Below, one piece after another: positions 18,363-29,228 of a DNA stretch of 64,000 nt (its first letter is position 1; each line of letters begins with the position of its first letter). The translations under genes were made by a program, and so were the position numbers. Source of the DNA: Actibacterium sp. XHP0104. Lineage in GTDB: Bacteria > Pseudomonadota > Alphaproteobacteria > Rhodobacterales > Rhodobacteraceae. The stretch is taken from assembly GCF_025751515.1 (NCBI RefSeq), contig NZ_JAOWLE010000001.1:789555-853554 (forward strand), in the 5' to 3' direction. Below the pieces are notes generated by a model that worked only from the letters and a program-made list of their open reading frames with translations, did no database searches and was not told the DNA's origin.

Positions 18363-19369
18363 GACCCGGCTCTTGCGGCGCGTTCATCGCGGGCTGTTCG
18401 GGCCTGACCCTGACAGATGACGAGCGCGCCTTTTTCACCGACAGCCGCCCGTTCGGGTTCATCCTGTTTGCCCGCAATATCGACACCGCCGATCAGATCC
18501 GCGCGCTATGCGCCGATCTGCGCGCGGCCCTGGGCTATGACGCCCCGATCTTCATCGACCAGGAAGGCGGCCGGGTGCAGCGCCTGCGCCCTCCGCTGGC
18601 GCAAGAGTGGCGCGCGCCGCTTGACGAGGTCGCCCATGCCGGCCCGCTGGCCGCGCAGATCATGCGGCTGCGCTATCGGCTGATCGCGGCCGAGCTGCGC
18701 GCGCTGGGGATCGACGGCAATTGCGCGCCCTGCGTCGATATCGCCCGCCCCCATACGCATGAGATCCTGCACAACCGCTGTTATGGCACCGATGCCGATA
18801 CGGTCGCCCGGCTGGGCCGCGCCGTGGCCGAGGGGCTGATCACGGGTGGCGTCGTGCCGGTGCTGAAACACATTCCGGGCCATGGCGCCGCCGACCTGGA
18901 CAGCCACCTCGAGCTGCCCCATGTCGCCCTGCCCCTCGATCAGCTGACCGAACAGGATTTCGCCCCCTTCCGCGCGCTGGCCGAGCTGCCCTTCGCCATG
19001 ACCGCGCATATCGTCTATGACGCCATAGACGCCGACGCACCCGCCACCACGTCGCCCGCGATGATCGAGCTGATCCGCGATCAGATCGGTTTCAAGGGCG
19101 TGTTGATGAGTGACGACATCTCGATGCAGGCGCTGGCGGGCGGTATCGGCCAGCGATCCGCCGCGGCTATGGCGGCGGGCTGTGACCTGGTGCTGCACTG
19201 CAATGGGGACATGCCCGAGATGATCGAGGTGGCCAAGGCCGCCGGCACGATCAGCGAAAAAGCCGCGCGCGCCGCCGCTGCGGGCCTTGCCCTGCGCGCC
19301 AACCCGGCCGAAGATACCGCGATGCTAAGCGATGAATGGGCCACCATGATGGCCGCTTTGGACAGATGA
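18359..19369 (+). CDS. nagZ: Beta-N-acetylhexosaminidase
   Basis: Glycoside hydrolase family 3 enzyme that removes N-acetylglucosamine from anhydromuropeptides in peptidoglycan recycling, cytoplasmic. 336 residues. FIDQEGGRVQRLRPP opens the active-site barrel. The catalytic His/Asp loop is KHIPGHGAADLDSH and the nucleophile Asp sits in LMSDDISMQAL. It starts with GTG, overlapping the SPOR gene stop, and its own stop overlaps the scpA ATG, so the run is translationally coupled. Confidence 0.94.
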   Translation: MRPGSCGAFIAGCSGLTLTDDERAFFTDSRPFGFILFARNIDTADQIRALCADLRAALGYDAPIFIDQEGGRVQRLRPPLAQEWRAPLDEVAHAGPLAAQIMRLRYRLIAAELRALGIDGNCAPCVDIARPHTHEILHNRCYGTDADTVARLGRAVAEGLITGGVVPVLKHIPGHGAADLDSHLELPHVALPLDQLTEQDFAPFRALAELPFAMTAHIVYDAIDADAPATTSPAMIELIRDQIGFKGVLMSDDISMQALAGGIGQRSAAAMAAGCDLVLHCNGDMPEMIEVAKAAGTISEKAARAAAAGLALRANPAEDTAMLSDEWATMMAALDR

Positions 19370-20142
19370 CCGAGACCGACGCCCAGATCAGCGTCGCCGA
19401 CCGCCTTGCCGCCGAGGCGCTGATTGTCGATGTCGACGGGTTCGAAGGCCCGCTTGACGTGCTGCTGATGCTGTCGCGCACGCAAAAGGTCGACCTGCGC
19501 AAGATCTCGGTGCTGCACCTGGCGCAGCAGTATCTGGCCTTTGTCGAAAAGGCCAAGGCGCTGCGGCTGGAACTGGCTGCAGATTATCTGGTGATGGCGG
19601 CCTGGCTGGCCTTTCTGAAATCGCGGCTGTTGCTGCCACCCGACCCGGCCGATCAGGGCCCCTCGGGCGAGGAACTGGCCGCGCATCTGGCCTTTCAGCT
19701 GGAGCGCCTGCAGGCGATGCGCGATTCCGCTGCGCGGCTGATGGCGCGTGACCAGCTGGGGCGCGATTTCTTCGTGCGCGGCATCCCCGAGGATGTCACC
19801 CGCATTCGCCGCGTGACCTATACCGCCACGCTCTTGGACCTGATGCAGGCCTATGCCCGCATCCGCACCCGCGACAGTTTCCGCCCCTTTGTCATGGATC
19901 GCGACCACGTCTACACGCTGGAACAGGCGCTGGAACGGATGCGCGGGCTGATCGGCTATGCGGGTGATTGGACGGGGCTGTCGTCCTATCTGCCCGAGGG
20001 CTGGGAAACCGACCCCGCGCGCCGGCGCTCGGCCACTGCGGCCACCTTTGCCGCCTCGCTGGAGCTGGCCAAGCGCGGCGCGATCGAAATTCGTCAGGGC
20101 GAAACCTTCGCCCCTATCCAAATTCGCAGGAAAGCCGAATAG
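19366..20142 (+). CDS. scpA: Segregation and condensation protein A (kleisin)
   Basis: Kleisin subunit of the SMC-ScpAB condensin. 258 residues. The N-terminal block VDGFEGPLDVLLMLSRTQKVDL is the family signature, followed by YLVMAAWLAFLKSRLLLP. The C-terminal winged helix includes FAASLELAKRGAIEIRQGETFAPI. The ATG start overlaps the nagZ stop. scpB follows with no gap. The smc gene itself is not in this window. Confidence 0.95.
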   Translation: MTETDAQISVADRLAAEALIVDVDGFEGPLDVLLMLSRTQKVDLRKISVLHLAQQYLAFVEKAKALRLELAADYLVMAAWLAFLKSRLLLPPDPADQGPSGEELAAHLAFQLERLQAMRDSAARLMARDQLGRDFFVRGIPEDVTRIRRVTYTATLLDLMQAYARIRTRDSFRPFVMDRDHVYTLEQALERMRGLIGYAGDWTGLSSYLPEGWETDPARRRSATAATFAASLELAKRGAIEIRQGETFAPIQIRRKAE

Positions 20143-20781
20143 ATGGCTGAAGAAAAAGAGAAAAGCCTATTCGAGGCCCCGCCGATCGCAGAGCAGGAGC
20201 GCATGATCGAGGCGATCCTCTTTGCCACGGCCGAACCCGTCACCGTGGCCGAGCTGAACGCGCGGATGCCCCATGGCTGTGACGCCGCCGAGGCGCTGGT
20301 GCTGCTGCGCAAGCGCTATGACGGGCGCGGGGTGAACGTGGTTCGGGTGGGCGACGCCTGGGCGATCCGCACGGCGTCTGATCTGGGTTTCCTGATGCAA
20401 AAGGAAACGGTCGAGACCCGCAAACTGTCGCGCGCCGCGATCGAGACCCTGGCCATCATCGCCTATCACGCCCCCGTCACCCGCGCCGAGATCGAAGAGA
20501 TCCGCGGCGTCAGCGTCAGCCGGGGCACGATCGACCAGCTGATCGAGCTGGAATGGATCCGCTTTGGTCGCCGCCGTATGACACCTGGCCGGCCCGTGAC
20601 CTATGTGGTGACACAGCATTTTCTGGATCATTTCGGTCTGGAAAGCGCCCGCGACCTGCCCGGCCTCAAGGAATTGCGCGCCGCCGGGTTGCTGGAAAAC
20701 CGGCCGCCTCCGGGCATGGGAATCGAGCGCGAAGACGGCGACGACGAGGACCAGGTCGATATGTTCGAGGATGAATCCTGA
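20143..20781 (+). CDS. scpB: Segregation and condensation protein B
   Basis: Winged-helix partner of ScpA in the condensin complex. 212 residues. The core ERMIEAILFATAEPV, LSRAAIETLAIIAYHAPVTRAEIEEIRGVSVSRGTI (in two parts) and LIELEWIRFGRRRMTPGRPVTY match ScpB. The C-terminus is acidic (EREDGDDEDQVDMFEDES). It overlaps the next small gene by one base (TGATG). Confidence 0.95.
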   Translation: MAEEKEKSLFEAPPIAEQERMIEAILFATAEPVTVAELNARMPHGCDAAEALVLLRKRYDGRGVNVVRVGDAWAIRTASDLGFLMQKETVETRKLSRAAIETLAIIAYHAPVTRAEIEEIRGVSVSRGTIDQLIELEWIRFGRRRMTPGRPVTYVVTQHFLDHFGLESARDLPGLKELRAAGLLENRPPPGMGIEREDGDDEDQVDMFEDES

Positions 20782-20987
20782 TGAATGCCGACAGACTGAT
20801 CCGCATGGCCCTGCGCATGTTGCTGCGCAAAGGCAGCAATGCCGCGATAAACCGTATGACCGGGGCGCAAGGTAAGCCCCATGCCGACATGACGCCCGAG
20901 GAACGCCAGCAAGCCAAGAACGCCCGCGAGACCGCCAAGCGCGCCAGACAGGCCGCCCGGCTGACCAGGCGCATGGGTAAATTCTGA
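20781..20987 (+). CDS. Small basic conserved hypothetical protein
   Basis: 68 residues, strongly basic, with no cysteine and no membrane helix. The N-terminus MNADRLIRMALRMLLRKG could be an amphipathic helix. The C-terminus is a run of Arg, Lys and Ala helices (ETAKRARQAARLTRRMGKF), suggesting nucleic-acid or membrane-surface contact. The coding frame is supported by its one-base overlap with scpB and by a 4-bp gap to the next gene. Small proteins of this kind are seen behind scpB in Rhodobacterales. Function unknown. Confidence 0.75.
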   Translation: MNADRLIRMALRMLLRKGSNAAINRMTGAQGKPHADMTPEERQQAKNARETAKRARQAARLTRRMGKF

Positions 20988-20991
20988 CTGG

Positions 20992-22167
20992 ATGCGGCAT
21001 TACGATTGCATCATTCTGGGCGCCGGCGCCGCCGGTTTGATGTGTGCGGGCTTTACCGCGGCGCGCGGGGCCAAGGTTCTGATCATCGATCATGCCAAGG
21101 CCGCGGGCGAAAAGATCCGCATCTCGGGCGGTGGGCGCTGCAATTTCACCAATCTTTATGCCGGCCCCGAGAACTTCATCTCGGCCAATCCGCATTTCGC
21201 GAAATCGGCGCTGGCCCGGTACACCCAGTGGGATTTCATCGACCTGATGGCCCGGCACGGCATTGCCTGGCACGAGAAAACGCTGGGACAGCTGTTTTGC
21301 GACGACTCGGCGCGGCAGGTCGTGCGGATGCTGCTGGACGAGGCCGCAAGCGCGGAGCTGTTGCTGCAAACCTCGGCGCAGACCATCGCCAAGGCCGAGA
21401 CCGGCTTTGCCGTCACCCTGTCGGACGGGCGCGCGGTTTTGTGCGACACGCTGGTGGTGGCCACGGGCGGCAAGTCGATCCCCAAGATGGGGGCCACGGG
21501 GTTTGGCTATCAGGTCGCCGAACAGTTCGGCCATCGAGTGCTGGAAACCCGGCCCGCACTTGTGCCGCTGACCTTTGGCGACCGGTTTGCCGGGTTGTCG
21601 GGCACCGCCCTGCCCGCCCGCGTCAGCGCGAATGGCACCGCCTTTGACGAGGCGGTTCTCTTTACCCATCGCGGGCTATCGGGCCCGGCCATTTTGCAGA
21701 TTTCCAGCTATTGGCGCGAAGGCGACGGGATTGTCCTGAACATTTTGCCAGACACTGACCCGTTTCAGGCCCTGCGCGAGCTGCGCGCGCGGGCGGGGGC
21801 GCGGTCGATCCAGACCATGCTGGCCGAGCTGATCCCGGCCCGTCTGGCGGCCTATCTGTGTGACGACTGGGGGCTTGCCGGAAATCTGGCCGATTACTCT
21901 GACGCCCGGCTGCGTGATCTCGCCGGGCAGATGGCGGCCTGGGTGCTGACACCCGCCGGGTCCGAGGGCTATCGCACCGCCGAGGTGACGTTGGGCGGGG
22001 TCGATACCGACGGGCTGAACGCGCGGACGATGGAAAGCAAGACCGTGCCCGGCCTCTATTTCATCGGCGAGGTCGTCGATGTCACCGGCTGGCTGGGCGG
22101 GTTCAACTTTCAATGGGCCTGGTCGTCGGCCCATGCGGCGGGCACGGCGATCGCTAGTCGCCGATAG
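20992..22167 (+). CDS. NAD(P)/FAD-dependent oxidoreductase, YhiN/HI0933 family
   Basis: Flavoprotein of unknown substrate, 391 residues. The N-terminal dinucleotide-binding loop is CIILGAGAAGLMCAGF. The family-specific ISGGGRCNFTN segment is at residues 43-54. LVVATGGKSIPKMGATGFGY and the closing VDVTGWLGGFNFQWAWSSAHAAG are also diagnostic of HI0933-like proteins. It ends the scpAB run. Its last 14 bp overlap the convergent ggt gene. Confidence 0.9.
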   Translation: MRHYDCIILGAGAAGLMCAGFTAARGAKVLIIDHAKAAGEKIRISGGGRCNFTNLYAGPENFISANPHFAKSALARYTQWDFIDLMARHGIAWHEKTLGQLFCDDSARQVVRMLLDEAASAELLLQTSAQTIAKAETGFAVTLSDGRAVLCDTLVVATGGKSIPKMGATGFGYQVAEQFGHRVLETRPALVPLTFGDRFAGLSGTALPARVSANGTAFDEAVLFTHRGLSGPAILQISSYWREGDGIVLNILPDTDPFQALRELRARAGARSIQTMLAELIPARLAAYLCDDWGLAGNLADYSDARLRDLAGQMAAWVLTPAGSEGYRTAEVTLGGVDTDGLNARTMESKTVPGLYFIGEVVDVTGWLGGFNFQWAWSSAHAAGTAIASRR

Positions 22168-23938
22168 CCACGCCTTCGCGCCGCGGATCGGCCCCGCCGC
22201 GCAGGCCCTCAGGCGTGATCTCGATGGCATGCAAGCCGGAGTTCAGGTCACGGATGGCGACCTCGTATCCAAGGTTGGTCAGCAGCGGCGCAAGCGCCTG
22301 GGCGCCTGTCTCGGCCTCGATGTCATAGGTGCCAAAGCGGTTGACCAGATGCGGCATGGCGACGGCCTGCTGCGCATCCATCCCCCAGTCGAGATGGGCG
22401 ATGATGGCCTGCGCGACATAGCCGATGATGCGGCTGCCGCCGGGGCTGCCGATCACCAGCACCGGCTTGCCGTCGCGCATCACCATGGTCGGCGCCATGG
22501 ACGACCGGGGCCGTTTGCCCGGCTCGACCCGGTTGGCGATGGGCAGGCCGTTGTTATGGGTCGAGAATGAGAAATCGGTCAGCTCGTTGTTCAACAGAAA
22601 CCCACGCACCATCAGGCGCGAGCCAAAGGCGTTTTCGATGGTGGTGGTCATCGACAGGGCATTGCCCGCCGCATCGACGATGGAAATATGCGAGGTCGAG
22701 GGCAGCTCGATACTGTCGTCATCGGCCCAGAGGCTGGCATGATCCCATTCAGGCGTACCGGGCGCGACCTCGGGCAAGGCATCGTCGCCCGCCAGCAGCC
22801 CGCCGCGCGCTGCCAGATAGGCCGGCGCGATCAGGCCCTCGGTGGGCATCGGCACGAAATCGGCATCGGCCATGTAGCGACCGCGATCGGCAAAGGCCAG
22901 CCGCGAGGCATCGCCGATGATCCGCCAGGCCTGGGCGTTATAGGGGCCCATTGCGGCCAGATCATAGCCTCGCACCATGCCCAGTATCTGCCCCACGGTC
23001 AGCCCGCCGGAACTGGGCGGCCCCATGCCACAGACATCATGGGCGCGATAGCGCACGCAGACCGGGGTGCGCTGGATCACGCGATAGATCGCCAGGTCGG
23101 TTTCCGTCAGGCGGCCGGGATTGCCGGGCGCGCCTTGGACGGTGGCGGCGATATCGGCGGCGATCGGGCCGGTGTAAAACGCCTGCGCCCCACCCTGTGC
23201 TAGGTCGTGCAGGGTTTGCGCATAGGCGGGGTTGCGCAGGGTCTGGCCGGCCTGCAACGGCACGCCTTCGGGCAGGAAATAGGCCGCCGTGTCGGAAAAG
23301 CGGCCCAACCGTTCGGCATCCATCGCCACCAGCGAGGCCAGGCGCGGCGAGACCGCGAAGCCATCTTCGGCCAGAGTGATCGCGCCATCGAACAGCCCGG
23401 CCCAATCAGAGCGGCCCCAGCGGCGATGCGCCTCGGCCATCAGGGCGGGCGTGCCCGGCGTGCCGACCGACAGGCCACCCACGACCGCGTCAAAGAATTT
23501 CAGCGGCTCGCCCTCGGGGGTTTGAAACAGGCGCGGATGCGCGTCAAGCGGGGCGGTTTCCCGCCCGTCAAGCGAGGTCAGCGTGCCGCTGGCCGCGTCA
23601 TACCACAGCAGAAAGGCCCCACCGCCCAGGCCAGAGCTTTGCGGCTCGACCAATCCCAGAACCGCCTGCACCGCCACCATCGCATCCGCCGCGCTGCCTC
23701 CGGCGGCCAGAACGTCAGCACCGGCCTGCACGGCCAGCGGGTTGGCGGCCGAGATCATCCAGGTCTTGCCCTCGACCGGCAAGCCCTGCGCCTTGCGCGC
23801 CAGGCCCGCATCGATCGCGGGCGACAGGCCCTCGAAGCTGCCGGCGCGGGTGGCCTGTTCGGGGGCCACGGCATCGGTGGCCTGTTGGGCCAGCGCGGGG
23901 CCCGCGAGGGCAAGCAAGATCACAAGTGCTCGGATCAT
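22154..23938 (-). CDS. ggt: Gamma-glutamyltransferase
   Basis: Periplasmic N-terminal nucleophile hydrolase that splits or transfers the gamma-glutamyl group of glutathione. 594 residues with signal peptide MIRALVILLALAGPALAQQ. The autoprocessing site with its catalytic Thr is in PSTSHISIVDAAGN. NNELTDFSF and GKRPRSSMAPTMV mark the small subunit, and GSPGGSRIIGYVAQ is the oxyanion region. Both subunits are complete. It is separated from the isocitrate dehydrogenase gene upstream by an intrinsic terminator. Confidence 0.94.
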   Translation of the reverse strand: MIRALVILLALAGPALAQQATDAVAPEQATRAGSFEGLSPAIDAGLARKAQGLPVEGKTWMISAANPLAVQAGADVLAAGGSAADAMVAVQAVLGLVEPQSSGLGGGAFLLWYDAASGTLTSLDGRETAPLDAHPRLFQTPEGEPLKFFDAVVGGLSVGTPGTPALMAEAHRRWGRSDWAGLFDGAITLAEDGFAVSPRLASLVAMDAERLGRFSDTAAYFLPEGVPLQAGQTLRNPAYAQTLHDLAQGGAQAFYTGPIAADIAATVQGAPGNPGRLTETDLAIYRVIQRTPVCVRYRAHDVCGMGPPSSGGLTVGQILGMVRGYDLAAMGPYNAQAWRIIGDASRLAFADRGRYMADADFVPMPTEGLIAPAYLAARGGLLAGDDALPEVAPGTPEWDHASLWADDDSIELPSTSHISIVDAAGNALSMTTTIENAFGSRLMVRGFLLNNELTDFSFSTHNNGLPIANRVEPGKRPRSSMAPTMVMRDGKPVLVIGSPGGSRIIGYVAQAIIAHLDWGMDAQQAVAMPHLVNRFGTYDIEAETGAQALAPLLTNLGYEVAIRDLNSGLHAIEITPEGLRGGADPRREGVAIGD

Positions 23939-23971
23939 CAGAGATTCCTTTCGTTACCCCATCTTACCCCA

Positions 23972-24006
23972 ACAAAAAGAAAAACGCCCGACCGAAGCCG
24001 GGCGTT
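23972..24006 (-). terminator. Intrinsic terminator of the monomeric isocitrate dehydrogenase gene
   Basis: On the minus strand the stem AACGCCCG/CGGGCGTT with an eight-base loop is followed by TTTTTCTTTTTG. It lies 22 bp past the stop codon and before ggt, giving a strong rho-independent terminator. Confidence 0.88.
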
Positions 24007-24027
24007 TCCAGATCATGTGCAACCGGC

Positions 24028-26250
<2,223 letters not shown>

Positions 26251-26519
26251 GTTCTCTTACCTTTCAGCCTTCCTGGAAGCTTTGGTTCTAACGAGTAGCG
26301 GCGCTACTGTCCTCCTGGCCGCCCTGTCGCGCGCCCCCGGAGTTGGGGCAAAATCAGGCGCAAAAGAGCGGGTAGTGACCGAATAGAACAGTGCGGAACG
26401 AATATCAATTATGACCGCGCTAACATTGCGCATATTCGCGGGGTTTTTTAGCAAAGTTGCGCGCCGGGTGGGAGATGTCGGGTAGGCGCGCGTCGTGGCG
26501 GCCTCATGGCGACCGCTGT
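26251..26519. other. Intergenic region upstream of the monomeric icd gene
   Basis: Holds the leader and promoter of icd and the 3' end of the small-gene pair behind it. A run of six T (26446-26451) follows a GC-rich stretch with a weak CCGCG/CGCGG pairing across a 17-base loop. No convincing gene was found; a minus-strand frame of 97 codons spanning it has codon use unlike the neighbours. Confidence 0.4.
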
Positions 26520-26699
26520 CTATTCGCCAGAAAGGATAACCTGCTTCCACAAGACATAGGCATGCTGGGCCTTAAAATTCGCCATCCGTGCATGAAGTTG
26601 CATTTCCCATGGACCCGACATGGTCCTGGCATCATCTAGGGCCGTCTCAAAGGCCGCGCGCGCCTCTTCATCGCGGCGTTTGCGTTTTAGAGCCGTCAT
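26520..26699 (-). CDS. 59-residue orphan protein coupled to the secreted protein gene
   Basis: A short gene. It begins MTALKRKRRDEEARAAFE and ends VLWKQVILSGE. It is basic at the N-terminus and then helical and charged, with two Trp and no Cys. The ATG overlaps the stop of the secreted-protein gene in an ATGA junction, the arrangement of a translationally coupled pair, and the frame then stays open for 59 codons. Composition is lower in GC than flanking core genes, like its partner. No family was recognised. A role beside its exported partner is inference only. Confidence 0.6.
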   Translation of the reverse strand: MTALKRKRRDEEARAAFETALDDARTMSGPWEMQLHARMANFKAQHAYVLWKQVILSGE

Positions 26700-27145
26700 T
26701 CAAGGCTTTGGGCCACCCGAAAGAAGTTTGTCCAAGCCGCATGCTGTCTGGCAACGCTGTCCGCATCAGGTGCCATGTTCCCGGGAATATCCGCGATGAG
26801 TTCAAGAGGTAGTGCGGCGTCGCAAAGCTTTGCCTTTTGTGCGTCAGTCAGTTCGATACCAGTAAGTTCGGCCAAAGCAGTATCGCGCTCTGACGCCTTT
26901 AACATTGCCTCAATATTATCAGCTAGTTGGGCATGCTCCGCCTGTTCCGGGTATGCGTCCATCAGGGCTTTCAGAACAGCCAGATCCGCCGCTCGCTCTC
27001 CTCCACATCCCCATTTGATTGCAATCCCGGCCAATGCCATATCGAAGCCGAAGAAAATATTGTGGGTTGGCTGCGCTTGAACGGGCGCGCCGGATGCCAT
27101 CAAGCAAAGGGCCAAGACAGCCTGCCTTATCACTGCGAACTTCAC
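26696..27145 (-). CDS. Secreted orphan protein of unknown function
   Basis: 149 residues from a GTG start. GTG was chosen because GGAGGG lies 4 bases before it and because the next residues form a signal peptide (KFAVIRQAVLALCLMASGAPVQAQ, cleavage after AQA). The mature part has two cysteines that could pair (WGCGGE and AKLCDAAL) and long helices (LKALMDAYPEQAEHAQLADNIEAML). No domain was recognised. GC is lower than in the flanking core genes. It is the first gene of a two-gene unit with the 59-residue protein and lies next to tRNA-Arg. Confidence 0.7.
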   Translation of the reverse strand: MKFAVIRQAVLALCLMASGAPVQAQPTHNIFFGFDMALAGIAIKWGCGGERAADLAVLKALMDAYPEQAEHAQLADNIEAMLKASERDTALAELTGIELTDAQKAKLCDAALPLELIADIPGNMAPDADSVARQHAAWTNFFRVAQSLE

Positions 27146-27283
27146 ACAGCCCTCCAAGAAACCAACTCGACCTATGGTTGCGTCACGCGGATGGGTTATG
27201 CAATCCCTTATGCCGTACGGGCATTGAAAGGTTGAACAGAAACAAAGCTGTTTACGCAAGACAAGGATGAGAAGGCGAAGAAA

Positions 27284-27360
27284 TGGCGCACCCAAGAGGA
27301 TTCGAACCTCTGGCCTCTGCCTTCGGAGGGCAGCGCTCTATCCAGCTGAGCTATGGGTGC
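27284..27360 (-). tRNA. tRNA-Arg (anticodon CCG)
   Basis: A 77-nt cloverleaf. The acceptor stem is GCACCCA with TGGGTGC, discriminator G, CCA encoded. The anticodon arm is CTGCC-CTCCGAA-GGCAG, giving anticodon CCG for CGG codons. The T arm is AGAGG-TTCGAAT-CCTCT. Confidence 0.97.
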
Positions 27361-27408
27361 GCGTGCGGTGGGATATAGGCCAAAGCCCCCGCCCCCGCAA
27401 TCGCTAAT

Positions 27409-28629
27409 TCAGGCGAAAAGGTCGTGGCAAAGCTCTAGCGCCTCGACCAGTTTGTCGACCTCTTGCGTGGTGTTATACATGGCGAAAGAGGCCCGGCAGG
27501 TGGCCGAAACGCCCAAGAGATCCATCAGCGGACCGGCGCAGTGATGGCCGGCGCGCACAGCCACGCCTTTCTTGTCGAGCACGGTCGAGATGTCATGCGC
27601 ATGGGCCGCGCCTTGCAGGGTAAAGCTGAAGATCGCGCCCTTGCCCGGCGCATCGCCCTGCACCGTCAGCCAGTTCAGCCCGGCCAGACGTTCGCGGGCA
27701 TAGGCCGTCAGAGCGCGCTCATGAGCGGCGATATTATCCATGCCGACGCCCATCATATAGTCCAGCGCCACGCCCAGGCCGATCTGCTGCACGATGCCGG
27801 GGGTGCCGGCCTCGAACTTCATCGGCGGGGTGTTGTAGGTGATGCCGTCCTTGTGGACCTCGCGGATCATGTCGCCGCCGCCGATAAAGGGGCGCATCTC
27901 GTTCATGCGTTCGCGCTTGATATGGATCGCGCCCGAGCCCGAGGGGCCATAGAGTTTATGTCCGGTGATCGCATAGAAATCGGCGCCGATATCCTGCACG
28001 TCGACCGGCATATGCACGGCGGCCTGGCTGCCATCGACCAGAACCGGCACGCCGCGTTCATGCGCGGCCGCGACGATGGATTTCACATCCACGACCGTGC
28101 CCAGCACGTTCGACATATGGGTCACGGCCACCAGTTTGGTCTTGGGGCCGATCGCGTCGATCACCGCCTGCGGATCTAGCGAGCCATCGGCCGCCACATC
28201 CACCCATTTCAGCACCACACCCTGACGTTCGCGCAGGAAATGCCAGGGCACGATATTGGCGTGGTGCTCCATCACGCTCAGGACGATCTCGTCACCCGCT
28301 TGCAGGCGCGGCGCGGCCCAGCCGTAAGACACCAGGTTGATGCCTTCGGTCGTGCCGCTGGTAAAGACGATCTCTTCCTCATCAGGCGCGTTCAGGAACC
28401 GCGCCACAGTACCGCGCACGGATTCGTATTTCTCGGTCGCGAGGTTCGACAGGTAATGCAGCCCGCGATGCACATTGGCATATTCCATCGAATAGGCCTG
28501 GGTCATTGCGTCGATCACCACCTGCGGCTTTTGTGCCGAGGCGCCATTGTCGAGATAGACCAGCGGCTTGCCGTTCACCTCGCGCGCGAGGATCGGAAAG
28601 TCACGGCGGATCTGGGTGACGTCATACAT
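27409..28629 (-). CDS. sufS: Cysteine desulfurase SufS
   Basis: PLP enzyme that takes sulfur from cysteine for the SUF Fe-S assembly machine. 406 residues. The start MYDVTQIRRDFPIL matches SufS; the frame continues upstream, but that part overlaps the preceding gene. PLP lysine Lys225 is in ITGHKLYGP and the persulfide Cys364 in RAGHHCAGP, the group II type. The A of its ATG is the last base of the preceding stop (TGATG). It is the last protein gene of the iscR-suf operon. A sufE partner is not present here. Confidence 0.95.
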   Translation of the reverse strand: MYDVTQIRRDFPILAREVNGKPLVYLDNGASAQKPQVVIDAMTQAYSMEYANVHRGLHYLSNLATEKYESVRGTVARFLNAPDEEEIVFTSGTTEGINLVSYGWAAPRLQAGDEIVLSVMEHHANIVPWHFLRERQGVVLKWVDVAADGSLDPQAVIDAIGPKTKLVAVTHMSNVLGTVVDVKSIVAAAHERGVPVLVDGSQAAVHMPVDVQDIGADFYAITGHKLYGPSGSGAIHIKRERMNEMRPFIGGGDMIREVHKDGITYNTPPMKFEAGTPGIVQQIGLGVALDYMMGVGMDNIAAHERALTAYARERLAGLNWLTVQGDAPGKGAIFSFTLQGAAHAHDISTVLDKKGVAVRAGHHCAGPLMDLLGVSATCRASFAMYNTTQEVDKLVEALELCHDLFA

Positions 28630-29225
28630 CAGGTCATCTCCATGGGCGGCGGAGCCAGGCCCAGCATTTGCAATACGAAGATCAGCACGAAGCCGAACAG
28701 GATGCCGGTCAGCAGCACGCCCACAAAGACCAGCGGGCGCGAGCGGAACCCGTGCAGTTCGGCGACGAAATTGGTCAGCAGCCACAGCGTCAGAATATAT
28801 GAGGCGATCCCGATCAGCGGCGCAAAGGGCGGCAGAACCACCATCGACAGCAGCTGCGCCACCTGAAACACCAAGATCACCGCCTGCTGCCACAGCACCA
28901 GCTTGAACGCGCCGGTGAAATCGCCCTTGCCGCCGAACAGCCCGCCCACGCGGTCGACCAGCAGCACCAGGATCACCGTCATCGCCGCGACGAACAGCAC
29001 CGTGACGAACGGGTTGCGCATATCCATCGGCATCATCGACGGGCCGGCGCCGGGGGTCAGCGCGTCGGCCAGATGGGTCAGCACCAGGCTGGCGATGACC
29101 TCGACAGCCATGATCTGCCACAGCGCCGACATCGGCACGTCGATGGCCAGCACGCGCGCCGCCGCCTGGCGCGGGGTGCGCAGCGTGTCGATCAGCAGGT
29201 CTTTCCAGAAACTCGCGCCGCTCAT
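28629..29225 (-). CDS. Yip1-like integral membrane protein (first of two)
   Basis: 198 residues with about five hydrophobic helices: ALWQIMAVEVIASLVLTHL, FVTVLFVAAMTVILVLLVD, LWQQAVILVFQVAQLLSMVV, LIGIASYILTLWLLTNFV and a C-terminal LVFVGVLLTGILFGFVLIFV. The size and the central cluster of Trp, Gly and Phe residues fit the Yip1 family of bacterial membrane proteins, whose role is unknown. Lying between sufD and sufS and overlapping sufS by one base, it is cotranscribed with Fe-S genes. A membrane role in Fe-S assembly is not demonstrated by sequence. Confidence 0.72.
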   Translation of the reverse strand: MSGASFWKDLLIDTLRTPRQAAARVLAIDVPMSALWQIMAVEVIASLVLTHLADALTPGAGPSMMPMDMRNPFVTVLFVAAMTVILVLLVDRVGGLFGGKGDFTGAFKLVLWQQAVILVFQVAQLLSMVVLPPFAPLIGIASYILTLWLLTNFVAELHGFRSRPLVFVGVLLTGILFGFVLIFVLQMLGLAPPPMEMT

Positions 29226-29228
29226 GTC

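Noticed and set aside
26257..26550. 97-codon minus-strand frame in the icd upstream region
   Set aside because: Overlaps the end of the 59-codon gene and the icd leader; no ribosome site and no protein-like pattern.
27146..27283. Possible attachment site next to tRNA-Arg
   Set aside because: No second copy of the tRNA 3' sequence and no integrase were found in the interval or nearby.
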